Source: Desulfopila sp. IMCC35006
GTDB taxonomy: Bacteria; Desulfobacterota; Desulfobulbia; Desulfobulbales; Desulfocapsaceae
DNA: 64,000 bases
Assembly (NCBI RefSeq): GCF_005116645.1
Contig: NZ_SWCM01000004.1
Span: 124,001-188,000, forward strand
Direction of reading: 5' to 3'
Shown one piece after another: positions 47,023-54,606 of the stretch. The notes beneath the pieces were generated by a model. That model saw nothing but the letters and a program-made list of their open reading frames with translations, did not search any database and was not told the origin of the DNA. Position numbers and translations under genes: made by a program. Within the stretch, counting starts at the first letter, position 1. The number at the start of each line of letters is the position of its first letter.

Positions 47023-47226
47023 ATGCCAGAGGGAAAAGTAAAGTGGTTTAACGATGCAAAAGGTTATGGTTTTATCGAACAGGATGGCGGCAACGATGTT
47101 TTTGTACACCATTCGGCAATTCAGGCCGTTGGCTTCAAGTCTCTCACCGAGGGAGAGCGGGTGAGTTTCGATATTGTCCAGGGCCAGAAAGGCCCTGCTG
47201 CAGATAAGGTTATAAAAATTAAGTGA
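47023..47226 (+). CDS. Cold-shock-domain protein
   Basis: A 67-residue single-domain cold shock protein that binds single-stranded RNA or DNA. The RNP1 motif KGYGFI and RNP2 motif VFVHH are intact, and length is standard. AGGAG precedes the ATG. A possible hairpin (47234-47284) follows its stop. Confidence 0.95.
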   Translation: MPEGKVKWFNDAKGYGFIEQDGGNDVFVHHSAIQAVGFKSLTEGERVSFDIVQGQKGPAADKVIKIK

Positions 47227-47233
47227 CGGGAAA

Positions 47234-47284
47234 ACAGACGCTGAAGCGTTTGACGGGCATACGGCAAAAGGCATCAGCGTCTGT
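47234..47284 (+). terminator. Long-loop hairpin after csp
   Basis: ACAGACGCTGA (47234-47244) pairs perfectly with TCAGCGTCTGT (47274-47284) across a 29-base loop. No T-run follows. Confidence 0.4.
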
Positions 47285-47352
47285 TCTGCGTGGTCAAGAG
47301 AACACCTAAGGCAAATCCGGTAGATCGAAAAAAAACGACCAGGGAGGTTTCA

Positions 47353-47553
47353 ATGCAGAATTTCGCGGAAAAAACCACGAAGGCCGGCGCAAATGACAAG
47401 GACCTGAGATGTGAAAACGGGCTACATAACTTAGTGGCATATTACCAGAAATTATTCGACATAAAAGAAAACATCGACCATTACAGCCCGAGCGATTACC
47501 AGAATGCCAAACGAATTTTTGTGAAGTACCTGCTGGAAAAGAGAGCCATGTAA
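47353..47553 (+). CDS. Small protein of unknown function, 66 residues
   Basis: ATG 47353 has GGGAGG five bases upstream, so it is probably translated. The sequence includes GLHNLVAYYQKLFDIKENID and ends YLLEKRAM, probably helical; I recognise no family. The open frame extends 21 codons upstream without a good start. Confidence 0.6.
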   Translation: MQNFAEKTTKAGANDKDLRCENGLHNLVAYYQKLFDIKENIDHYSPSDYQNAKRIFVKYLLEKRAM

Positions 47554-47615
47554 GGGTGCTGCGCTGTCTGGCAATAAGCGATCAGACCCTGGAAAAACAG
47601 ATAAAGGAACACACC

Positions 47616-47795
47616 ATGAAATTAATCGAAGTACAGGAAAAAGCCAGGCAGATGGGCATAAAACCAAGAAAAATCAAAAAAGCGGACCTGATCAGAATAA
47701 TCCAAACCGGAGAAGGCAATCAGCCATGTTTCCGGATGGGCGACAAATTCTGTGACCAAATGGACTGCTGCTGGCGGGACGACTGTCTGACCTGA
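47616..47795 (+). CDS. SAP-like small protein with Cys-rich tail
   Basis: A 59-residue protein: residues 1-35 resemble a SAP/Rho-N helix-extended loop (MKLIEVQEKARQMGIKPRKI then KKADLIRIIQ), and the tail carries five cysteines (NQPCF, KFCDQ, DCCWRDDC). Small proteins of this design occur in Desulfobacterota as I recall; function is unknown. The Cys cluster suggests metal binding and the SAP part nucleic-acid binding. AAAGGA stands seven bases before the ATG. Confidence 0.65.
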   Translation: MKLIEVQEKARQMGIKPRKIKKADLIRIIQTGEGNQPCFRMGDKFCDQMDCCWRDDCLT

Positions 47796-47866
47796 ACAGC
47801 TGCGTGCAACCCCGGCTCCTCACTGGTAGGATACTGCAACATTTTTTGTCTTGAAGGAATCAAGAA

Positions 47867-48445
47867 ATGTCCGATAAATCAATACTCCTGGTGGATGACG
47901 AACAACCTATTTTAAAATCGCTGGGGAGCTATCTGGAAAAGAATTCTTTTCATGTGCAGCCGGCATCAAGCGGGGAAGCGGCATTAGCAGAACTCCACTC
48001 CACCACCCTCTTCGATCTCGTTATAACCGATCTGGTAATGCCTGGAATGAGCGGGCTGGAACTTTTGCAAAAGATCAGGAAGTCGCACTATGAAACAGGC
48101 GTCTTCATCCTCACCGGCCACGGCAATATGGATCTTGTGATCGATGCACTGCATGCAGGGGTCGATGATTTTATCCTTAAACCGTGCGACGTCGAACAAC
48201 TTATCAGCAAGATGGTACTTTTTTTCAACAGGCAGGACGCGCTGCGAAAGATAAAGATCTACGAAAAAGTTTTACCAATTTGCATGTATTGCAAAAGAAT
48301 CCGGGACGACAGCGGCAAAGAACCAGGGACTGGGCAATGGGTCCAGATAGAAGAATATCTCCGCACCAAAAGTGGTACCGAGCTATCGCATGGCTGCTGC
48401 CCCGAATGTTTCGATTATCAGCTGATCAACTGGAAATTAAAATGA
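47867..48445 (+). CDS. Response regulator with C-terminal Cys module
   Basis: A 192-residue protein: receiver 1-120 (ILLVDDEQP, phospho-Asp in LVITDLVMPGMSG, Lys in FILKPCD), then a module LPICMYCKRIRDDSG...WVQIEEYL...LSHGCCPECF. This Cys-x2-Cys...Cys-x2-Cys module with W-x-x-IE-x-Y recurs at the ends of sensory proteins in Desulfobacterota; I read it as a probable zinc or redox site. There is no DNA-binding domain. GAAGGA precedes the ATG. A terminator follows. Confidence 0.88.
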   Translation: MSDKSILLVDDEQPILKSLGSYLEKNSFHVQPASSGEAALAELHSTTLFDLVITDLVMPGMSGLELLQKIRKSHYETGVFILTGHGNMDLVIDALHAGVDDFILKPCDVEQLISKMVLFFNRQDALRKIKIYEKVLPICMYCKRIRDDSGKEPGTGQWVQIEEYLRTKSGTELSHGCCPECFDYQLINWKLK

Positions 48446-48450
48446 CTGTG

Positions 48451-48487
48451 AAAAACCCGGGCACTGCTACGAATATCGTGCCCGGGT
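48451..48487. terminator. Bidirectional terminator
   Basis: ACCCGGGCAC (48455-48464) pairs with GTGCCCGGGT (48478-48487). On the minus strand it is followed by TTTTT, a good terminator for the ligase gene; on the plus strand by GTTCTTT, for the regulator gene. Confidence 0.8.
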
Positions 48488-48511
48488 GTTCTTTGCAGAG
48501 GTCAAATCAGC

Positions 48512-50113
48512 TTAGCCGATCCGCTTCTTCCCTTCCCATTCCTTGGCTCTCAATTTGAATTTTTGTATTTTACCGGTAGCCGTTTTAGGCAGCTCACTGA
48601 ATTCGACGTATTTAGGGGCCTTGAAACGGGCCAGATGCTCTTTGGTAAAGTTGATGATATCCTCCGCTGACGCAGTTCTGCCTGCCTTGAGCACGACAAA
48701 AGCCTTGGGCACCTCTCCCCACTTCTCATCCGGCACTGGAACCACCGCCACTTCCTGCACATCAGGATGGCTGTAGATCACGCTTTCCACTTCAACTGTA
48801 GAGATGTTTTCGCCACCGCTGATGATGATGTCTTTTTTCCGGTCCATGATCTGGACATAGCCGTCCGGATGCGTGACGCCAAGATCGCCGCTGTGGAACC
48901 AGCCTCCGGCGAAGGCCTCTTCGGTCCCTTCTGGATCCTTATAGTACCCGGCCATGACATTGTTGCCGCGCATGACAATTTCTCCTATGGTCTTGCCGTC
49001 TCTTGGCACCGGGACCATGGTAACGGGATCGACCACATCCATAAAATGGGTCAGAACGTAGGGGACGCCCTGCCGGGATTTGACAACTGCCATCTGGTCG
49101 GCAGATAGATTTTCCCAGGATGGTTGCCAGGCACAGACACTGTGGGGACCGTACACCTCGGTCAGGCCGTAGGTATGGGTAATATGCGCACCGATCGCTT
49201 CCATATTCCGGATCACAGCCGGTGGCGGCGGGGCCCCGGCAGTCATGATCTGCAGTTTACGCTTCATTTTCACATCGGCTGCCCCCGGCCAGGTGGACAT
49301 GGTAATAAGTATCGTCGGCGCTGCACAGAGGTGGGTAACATTTTCTTTTTCGATCAAACGGTAAATATCAGCTGCAACCACCGCCCGGAGGCAGACATGG
49401 GTCGCACCGACGGCGGTAACGCCCCAGGTGAAACACCAGCCGTTGCAATGGAACATGGGCAGGGTCCAGAGATACGCCGACGACGCAGTCAGGCCGGACT
49501 CAACCACCTCGCCAATGGCATTCAGGTATGCCCCCCGATGCGTGTACATGACCCCTTTGGGACGGCCAGTCGTACCGCTGGTATAATTGAGGGCCAGCAG
49601 CTGATCTTCAGAATCGATATTGGCCGGCACCGGCTCGGGGGAACCGGTCGCCAGAAAGGCCTCATACTCAAGACCATCAAGGGTGATGGTGTCATTTGCA
49701 TCGCAGACGGTAACATAGGTTTTTACTTTTGGTAAATCCCCAGGCTGGACCAGGTGGGCAAATTCGCTGTCAGCAACAACCACTTTGGCATCCGAGTGAT
49801 CAATGATGTAGGAGACCTCGCCGGGGGAAAGACGAATATTGACACTGACGAGGACGGCCCCGAGCAGAGGCACCGCATAATGTGCTTCGAGCATTGCCGG
49901 GATATTCGGACAAATAAAAGCGACCTTGTCATCTTTGCCGATACCCTTTTGCTGCAAGGCACTGGCCAGACGATAAATTCTGTCGGAAAACTGCTGGTAT
50001 GTATAACGTTTTTCACCATGGATAACGGCGACCTTATCCGGGTAGACAAGGACACTTCTTGTCAGGAATTCAATGGGTGTCAGGATGCTTTTATTTACAC
50101 TTGGTGGATACAT
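48512..50113 (-). CDS. AMP-forming acyl-CoA ligase
   Basis: A 533-residue adenylate-forming ligase of the fatty acid/propionyl-butyryl type. AMP-binding motifs are NYTSGTTGRPKGVMYTHRG, HTYGLTEVYGP, GGWFHSGDLGVTHPDGYVQI and the catalytic lysine in ELPKTATGKIQKFKLR. Substrate is unknown. ATG 50113 has AAGGAG upstream. It lies downstream of the polytopic membrane protein gene on the same strand, but a strong hairpin separates them. Confidence 0.92.
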   Translation of the reverse strand: MYPPSVNKSILTPIEFLTRSVLVYPDKVAVIHGEKRYTYQQFSDRIYRLASALQQKGIGKDDKVAFICPNIPAMLEAHYAVPLLGAVLVSVNIRLSPGEVSYIIDHSDAKVVVADSEFAHLVQPGDLPKVKTYVTVCDANDTITLDGLEYEAFLATGSPEPVPANIDSEDQLLALNYTSGTTGRPKGVMYTHRGAYLNAIGEVVESGLTASSAYLWTLPMFHCNGWCFTWGVTAVGATHVCLRAVVAADIYRLIEKENVTHLCAAPTILITMSTWPGAADVKMKRKLQIMTAGAPPPPAVIRNMEAIGAHITHTYGLTEVYGPHSVCAWQPSWENLSADQMAVVKSRQGVPYVLTHFMDVVDPVTMVPVPRDGKTIGEIVMRGNNVMAGYYKDPEGTEEAFAGGWFHSGDLGVTHPDGYVQIMDRKKDIIISGGENISTVEVESVIYSHPDVQEVAVVPVPDEKWGEVPKAFVVLKAGRTASAEDIINFTKEHLARFKAPKYVEFSELPKTATGKIQKFKLRAKEWEGKKRIG

Positions 50114-50169
50114 GCAATCACTCCTTTCAGGCAAGTTGGCAAAAACGTCCGTGCGTACGGAGGCTGTCT

Positions 50170-50217
50170 TAAAAGGTAACGGTGGTTGCTGCTTGAAAAA
50201 GCAGCAACCACCGTTAC
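50170..50217 (-). terminator. 17-bp-stem terminator after the membrane protein gene
   Basis: GTAACGGTGGTTGCTGC (50176-50192) pairs perfectly with GCAGCAACCACCGTTAC (50201-50217), loop TTGAAAAA. On the minus strand CTTTTAAG follows. This is the strongest hairpin in the window. Confidence 0.8.
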
Positions 50218-50241
50218 TTACACAATCAACTTAAGGTCAAA

Positions 50242-51477
50242 TCAGTCTTCATGGACGTAGAACGGCCATTTATGGAAGAACCACTCATTCCACAACAGAG
50301 GTATTATCCACCAGAAATTCCAGACAAGCGATTCTCCGTGCGGGAACCGGTGTGCCAGTTCATCCATATGATGATTCCCCAGTGCCCAGTGGCCAAAATT
50401 GGCATAATAAAACACCCAGTAGCTGCAGGCAGCAAACACGCACACCCCAATGGTCCTGAGCAGGAACGCCGACCAGCCATCCTTGTCCAAACCAAAGGCG
50501 ATATCGTCAAAGTAATGATGCCAGATCAAAAACGGGATCAAGGTGAAACCGGCAATTTCTGCTGAATGCAGCCAGAGAAAACGTTGCACTTCAGCAAGAC
50601 CCTTTTCTTCTTCAAGGAGATGAAATGTTTCCACCGGCACCCACATAGGGATAATTTTCCTGCAGAGGATGGCCAAACCATAGGCTATAACAAACGAGAG
50701 AATAACGGAAATAAGACCTTTCCAGGGCTGCGGAAGGGTAATGACAGACCAGGGCTTCATCCGCCAGACATTAACCGTCATAAACAGAACAATAATTGCC
50801 CATTCCCACCAACCAAAAACCCAGTGTACATGGCCAGTTCCGCCAATACCTGCCCACCAGGACGAGTTAAGCGCGGCGACCACGGGCGGGTCGACGACAG
50901 GGACTTTGAACAGTATTCCAAAAAATGGAACTATCAGAATGACATAGGCAAATAATGTTATGAGAGATCCCCAACCAAATTCGGCAAACCCGGCGGCAGG
51001 CTGCTGAATGTTACTTGGCTGCACAGGCCACTTACCAAAGAAAATTGTCGCAACCGGATAGGTATAAAAACCAATCAAGACAAAACAGACTACGGCGACC
51101 TGCGCGTATATCGGTTTTCCGCCTGCGGCCTCAAGACCATAGTAGCTTAAGAAATTGAAGCCTAACCCCAGGATTCGATAAAAGACGACATCTATCACAA
51201 ACCAGACCAACAGGAGGTTGGCGATAGTCATAATGATTCCCCGCAACGGCTGTCCGATTTTCTGAAACGGCCAGTCTGCAAGGAACATATGTTGCCAGAT
51301 TCCCACCAGAATCATCATTGCCAGATACATGACGAAGGGATAAGGAAACCACTTTATCGGCCCTCTCGGATCACTGAAAATGAACCAGGTCACCAAAGCA
51401 ATAGCCAAAAACACGAAGAACGAGATAATTCCCGTGAGAGGCTGTCCCCATCGCGGTTTTAATGCTCCTGCTGACAT
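50242..51477 (-). CDS. Polytopic membrane protein of unknown family, AGCGCTC-regulated
   Basis: A 411-residue integral membrane protein with about nine or ten membrane segments, rich in Trp, Phe and His (GHVHWVFGWWEW, IWHHYFDDIAFG, GNHHMDELAH). Repeated His in loops might bind metal or heme. I do not recognise the family. ATG 51477 has AAGGAGGATCGT upstream. The promoter region carries a palindrome nearly identical to those at the beta-oxidation promoters, so it probably works with fatty-acid metabolism, for example uptake or electron transfer. A strong terminator follows. Confidence 0.8.
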   Translation of the reverse strand: MSAGALKPRWGQPLTGIISFFVFLAIALVTWFIFSDPRGPIKWFPYPFVMYLAMMILVGIWQHMFLADWPFQKIGQPLRGIIMTIANLLLVWFVIDVVFYRILGLGFNFLSYYGLEAAGGKPIYAQVAVVCFVLIGFYTYPVATIFFGKWPVQPSNIQQPAAGFAEFGWGSLITLFAYVILIVPFFGILFKVPVVDPPVVAALNSSWWAGIGGTGHVHWVFGWWEWAIIVLFMTVNVWRMKPWSVITLPQPWKGLISVILSFVIAYGLAILCRKIIPMWVPVETFHLLEEEKGLAEVQRFLWLHSAEIAGFTLIPFLIWHHYFDDIAFGLDKDGWSAFLLRTIGVCVFAACSYWVFYYANFGHWALGNHHMDELAHRFPHGESLVWNFWWIIPLLWNEWFFHKWPFYVHED

Positions 51478-51630
51478 ACGATCCTCCTTAAAAAATAATT
51501 GGTAAGTACCACTTATATAGACCGGAGGAATAATCGAGGGATCATCTTCCCGATCAATCTTCCAGACTGCCAACTTTAGGAATCTTTTAATAGGCCAACA
51601 CCAGCTTGATGGAGCGACCGCTCGCCGAAC

Positions 51631-51649
51631 TGACCAAGCGCTCAATCGC
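51631..51649. promoter_or_regulatory. AGCGCTC operator 3 (membrane protein promoter)
   Basis: TGACCAAGCGCTCAATCGC, 17 of 19 bases as at 28840-28858 and in the same orientation relative to the gene. It begins nine bases downstream of the -10. Confidence 0.65.
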
Positions 51650-51657
51650 AATGACGA

Positions 51658-51685
51658 TCATTATGCAGTACAGGATTTTTGTCAA
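51658..51685 (-). promoter_or_regulatory. Promoter of the membrane protein gene
   Basis: On the minus strand TTGACA (51685-51680), 16-base spacer, TAATGA (51663-51658), followed by operator 3. Confidence 0.55.
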
Positions 51686-51791
51686 TATTTTTCGTGCTCC
51701 TATTCATTATATTTGAACTATTTGCCTCGTTTCCTCCTCTCAACCACGGATTTTTCGCTGACAATAAAAAAACTTTCCGGCATTTTCTCTC

Positions 51792-51819
51792 TTGACAAAC
51801 ACCCACGTATCAATATAGC
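51792..51819 (+). promoter_or_regulatory. Promoter of the XRE-cupin/thiolase operon
   Basis: TTGACA (51792-51797), 16-base spacer, TATAGC (51814-51819). The XRE-cupin ATG is 80 bases downstream. Confidence 0.5.
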
Positions 51820-51899
51820 TTAACATTAACTAAAGCAAAATATTAATATGCAGCCTGTTCAATGATGCCTCTTCCCCTTCAACCCTGAGTGGAGGCTGT

Positions 51900-52442
51900 A
51901 TGAATATTGGTACCTTGATCAGAAGGGCTCGAAAAGAACAGAGATTGACCCTGAAAGTCGTCGCCGAAAAAGCTTCCATCTCCGAAGGCTTTCTCAGTCA
52001 GGTTGAAAATGATGTCAACTCTCCTTCGGTGGATACCCTTATCCGCATCTGCAACGCTCTGGCCATCGATGCCGGTGATCTTCTTACCCAGGCCGGCAAC
52101 CGGGACAAAATAATCATCATCCGCAAATCGGAATGGAATGACATCGATCTCTCCCATACCGGTTTCGTCACCCGCCGTTTTTTCGCTCCGGAAGACCGGA
52201 TTGTCATTGACTCGTCTATCCTGGCCATCGAACCCGGGAAATCTATTCCGGTACGAAAAAACATCAAAAACGGCCAGGAAGTGCTCTGCGTTCTGAAAGG
52301 GGCGGTCCAGCTGATGCTCAGTGACGAGATACATGCTCTTGTTCAAGGGGATTCCGTCCATTTCTGGTCGAATCCCGTCAGTCAGAAGATCAGCAATACC
52401 AGCGACAACATCAGTTTTGTTTTATGGGTGGGAACACTTTAA
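51900..52442 (+). CDS. XRE-family regulator with cupin domain
   Basis: A 180-residue transcription factor: HTH (residues 5-60, IRRARKEQRLTLKVVAEKAS then ISEGFLSQVENDVNSPSVDT) and a C-terminal cupin (about 100-178, with VLCVLKGAVQLMLSDEIHAL). The cupin likely binds a small effector, as in other XRE-cupin metabolic regulators. The ATG follows GGAGGCTGT. The thiolase gene starts 43 bases downstream on the same strand, so it probably controls the isovalerate/leucine module. Confidence 0.9.
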   Translation: MNIGTLIRRARKEQRLTLKVVAEKASISEGFLSQVENDVNSPSVDTLIRICNALAIDAGDLLTQAGNRDKIIIIRKSEWNDIDLSHTGFVTRRFFAPEDRIVIDSSILAIEPGKSIPVRKNIKNGQEVLCVLKGAVQLMLSDEIHALVQGDSVHFWSNPVSQKISNTSDNISFVLWVGTL

Positions 52443-52484
52443 ACGCTCATGGCACGAAACCATAACCGACAAGGAGACTGAGGT

Positions 52485-53921
52485 ATGATCACTTTCAGCA
52501 GACAACAGTTGAAAATTCCCAGATTGCAGCGACCGGTGTACCTGGTGACGGCAGGCCAGTCCAAGTTTGATCGTGCCTTTCCGGACAAACGGACGGAAGA
52601 ACTGTGCATTGACGCCTTCACCATGGCCGCGGGGCTCCTCGACATCTCCCCGGCAGAGCTGAAGCAATATATCCACAGCTGTTACTACGGGCATTTTGCC
52701 GATCATTTCGGCGACCAGCTTTTAGGCGAGTCGGTTATCCATGATCGGCTGGGCCTGGATCCGCTCGGCAACGTCGGTGTGAAAACAGGCGGTGCCACGG
52801 GAGGGTCAACTCTGTGGGAAGGTATGAAGGCCGTAGCCTCAGGCTACTCCGATTGCGTGCTGGTCATGGGCTGGGAACGGATGGACGAAGTCCCCACCGA
52901 TGAAGGCAACTTCCTTATCTCATGCGCCGCCGACAAAGACTGGGAATCGCCTCTCGGTCATATCTATACCGGCTATTATGCGGTTATGGCCCAGCGCTAC
53001 TGGCAGATCTTCGGCAAATCGGAGGAGTCCTTCCGAAGGACTCTGGCGGAAATATCGGTAAAACATCATGGCTACGCCCGGTTCAACCCGTTTGCCCAGT
53101 CGCCGATGAAGATCACCGTCGACGATGTCTTGAATTCACCGGTGGTCGCCTATCCACTGCGGGCCCTCGACTGCTGTCTGATGAGTGTGGGCGCCGCCTG
53201 CGCTATTCTCTGCGATGAAGATACCGCCACGCAACTGACCAAAAACTCAAAAAACAAACCCTTGCGCATCTATGTTGCCGCCGGGTCTCATACCCTTCGC
53301 CCGGCCGACCGGCTGGATATGGCGATTCCGCTTTTGCCGAACGAGACCGCCGACCAGTATAAAGACCTGGGCGAGCGTTTTCCCGGGGGTGACAGATATC
53401 CCGGATTCACCGGTTTTCTCGCCGCGAGGATAGCCGCCTACTACGGATACGGCATGGCCGGGATCACCGATCCGACCACGGATCTCGATCTGGTCGAACT
53501 CCATGACGCCTTCACCATCAGCGATGTCCAGACCTATGAGGACATCGGCATACGCCCCTATGGGTACGGCCGCGACTATGTGGAATCAGGCGACTGCTAT
53601 CACACCAATCCCCATACCGGACAACCCGGCAAACTCCCCTCCAATCTGTCCGGCGGCCTCATCGGCTGCATGCATTCGGTGGGTGCGACCGGCATCATGC
53701 AGACTTTTGAAGTGGCGACACATATCTGGCACAGATGGGAAGAACTGCACGGCGATGCACAACTCTGGCAGAAATTTAACCGGGTAAAGCCCGACGACTG
53801 GACCAGCCTGCAGGTAGAGGGCGCGAAAAGAGGCATGGCCATCAGCCATGCCGGAGTCGGCTCGCATGTCACGTCCACCATCCTGATGGATCCCGATCAT
53901 TTACTGGCCAAAGATGCCTAA
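52485..53921 (+). CDS. Thiolase-fold protein lacking the usual nucleophile
   Basis: A 478-residue SCP2-type thiolase-like protein. The late motifs are kept: VELHDAFTISD and GGLIGCMHSVGATG (the GHPxGATG equivalent). But where thiolases have NACASGS with the acyl-accepting Cys, this protein reads VKTGGATGGS, a Gly in the Cys position by my alignment. It may use another residue or act non-catalytically. It is paired with a DUF35 protein as in archaeal and BbsAB thiolases. AAGGAG precedes the ATG. Confidence 0.8.
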   Translation: MITFSRQQLKIPRLQRPVYLVTAGQSKFDRAFPDKRTEELCIDAFTMAAGLLDISPAELKQYIHSCYYGHFADHFGDQLLGESVIHDRLGLDPLGNVGVKTGGATGGSTLWEGMKAVASGYSDCVLVMGWERMDEVPTDEGNFLISCAADKDWESPLGHIYTGYYAVMAQRYWQIFGKSEESFRRTLAEISVKHHGYARFNPFAQSPMKITVDDVLNSPVVAYPLRALDCCLMSVGAACAILCDEDTATQLTKNSKNKPLRIYVAAGSHTLRPADRLDMAIPLLPNETADQYKDLGERFPGGDRYPGFTGFLAARIAAYYGYGMAGITDPTTDLDLVELHDAFTISDVQTYEDIGIRPYGYGRDYVESGDCYHTNPHTGQPGKLPSNLSGGLIGCMHSVGATGIMQTFEVATHIWHRWEELHGDAQLWQKFNRVKPDDWTSLQVEGAKRGMAISHAGVGSHVTSTILMDPDHLLAKDA

Positions 53922-53947
53922 CTACATAGCTTTTAAGGAGAAACACT

Positions 53948-54538
53948 ATGAGCATGTTCGGACAGGTCTTTGTCAAAGACAATAAATATAAAATAAAAGG
54001 CGACTTTCACCATCTGACCCCCAACACCCCGATACGCGATGCCGATGATGGCTGGAAGCTGCTCGGGGTAACCAACCCCAGGGACATGACCTATATGCAT
54101 TCCTATGGCGGCGAAGCGATATTTTTCGAATCGCTCAGCCAGGGGAAACTGCTGGCGACCCGCTGCGACAACAGTGGCTGCGGCACCAGAGGCACGACCT
54201 ACATCCCTTTCAGGATTCATTGCCCGGATTGTCTCGGTAAAAACAGTATCATCGACCTGACGGCTGTCGCCCGGAAGAGTGCCCGTATTCATACCTTCAT
54301 GGTCTGTGAACGATCGGGTGCTTTCAACCTGCTGGATAAACCGATTAAGTTCATCAATATTGAATTCGATGGCGTCGCCACCATTTTAATGAGTTACCTC
54401 AGCCTTGGTGAGCCGAAGTTCGGCATGAGGGTGCTGCCGATCTTTAAAACAAGCGGACCGACCTTTACTATTCTCGATCTGTCGTGGGTTCCGGAAGGAA
54501 CGCCCCAAGAACAACTGCCCGAGGGGTTTACTTTTTGA
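53948..54538 (+). CDS. DUF35 zinc-ribbon/OB-fold thiolase partner
   Basis: A 196-residue protein with a rubredoxin-like zinc ribbon (CDNSGCGTRG...HCPDC; four Cys between about residues 72 and 97) and a C-terminal OB fold. Such DUF35 proteins bind and shape the active site of thiolase partners. It begins 26 bases after the thiolase stop with AAGGAG upstream. The first 60 residues are an N-terminal extension. Confidence 0.85.
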   Translation: MSMFGQVFVKDNKYKIKGDFHHLTPNTPIRDADDGWKLLGVTNPRDMTYMHSYGGEAIFFESLSQGKLLATRCDNSGCGTRGTTYIPFRIHCPDCLGKNSIIDLTAVARKSARIHTFMVCERSGAFNLLDKPIKFINIEFDGVATILMSYLSLGEPKFGMRVLPIFKTSGPTFTILDLSWVPEGTPQEQLPEGFTF

Positions 54539-54606
54539 GCTGGTCACAGCTCGTGAAGAAAAATAGCGCAGCGAATGACTATCACATCATGGCAAAGGAG
54601 AATCGG

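Larger units (their letters stand above)
51478..51899. other. 422-bp divergent control region
   Basis: Lies between the leftward membrane protein gene and the rightward XRE-cupin gene. It holds a TTGACA promoter and AGCGCTC palindrome for the former, and a TTGACA promoter for the latter. No gene is present. Confidence 0.7.
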
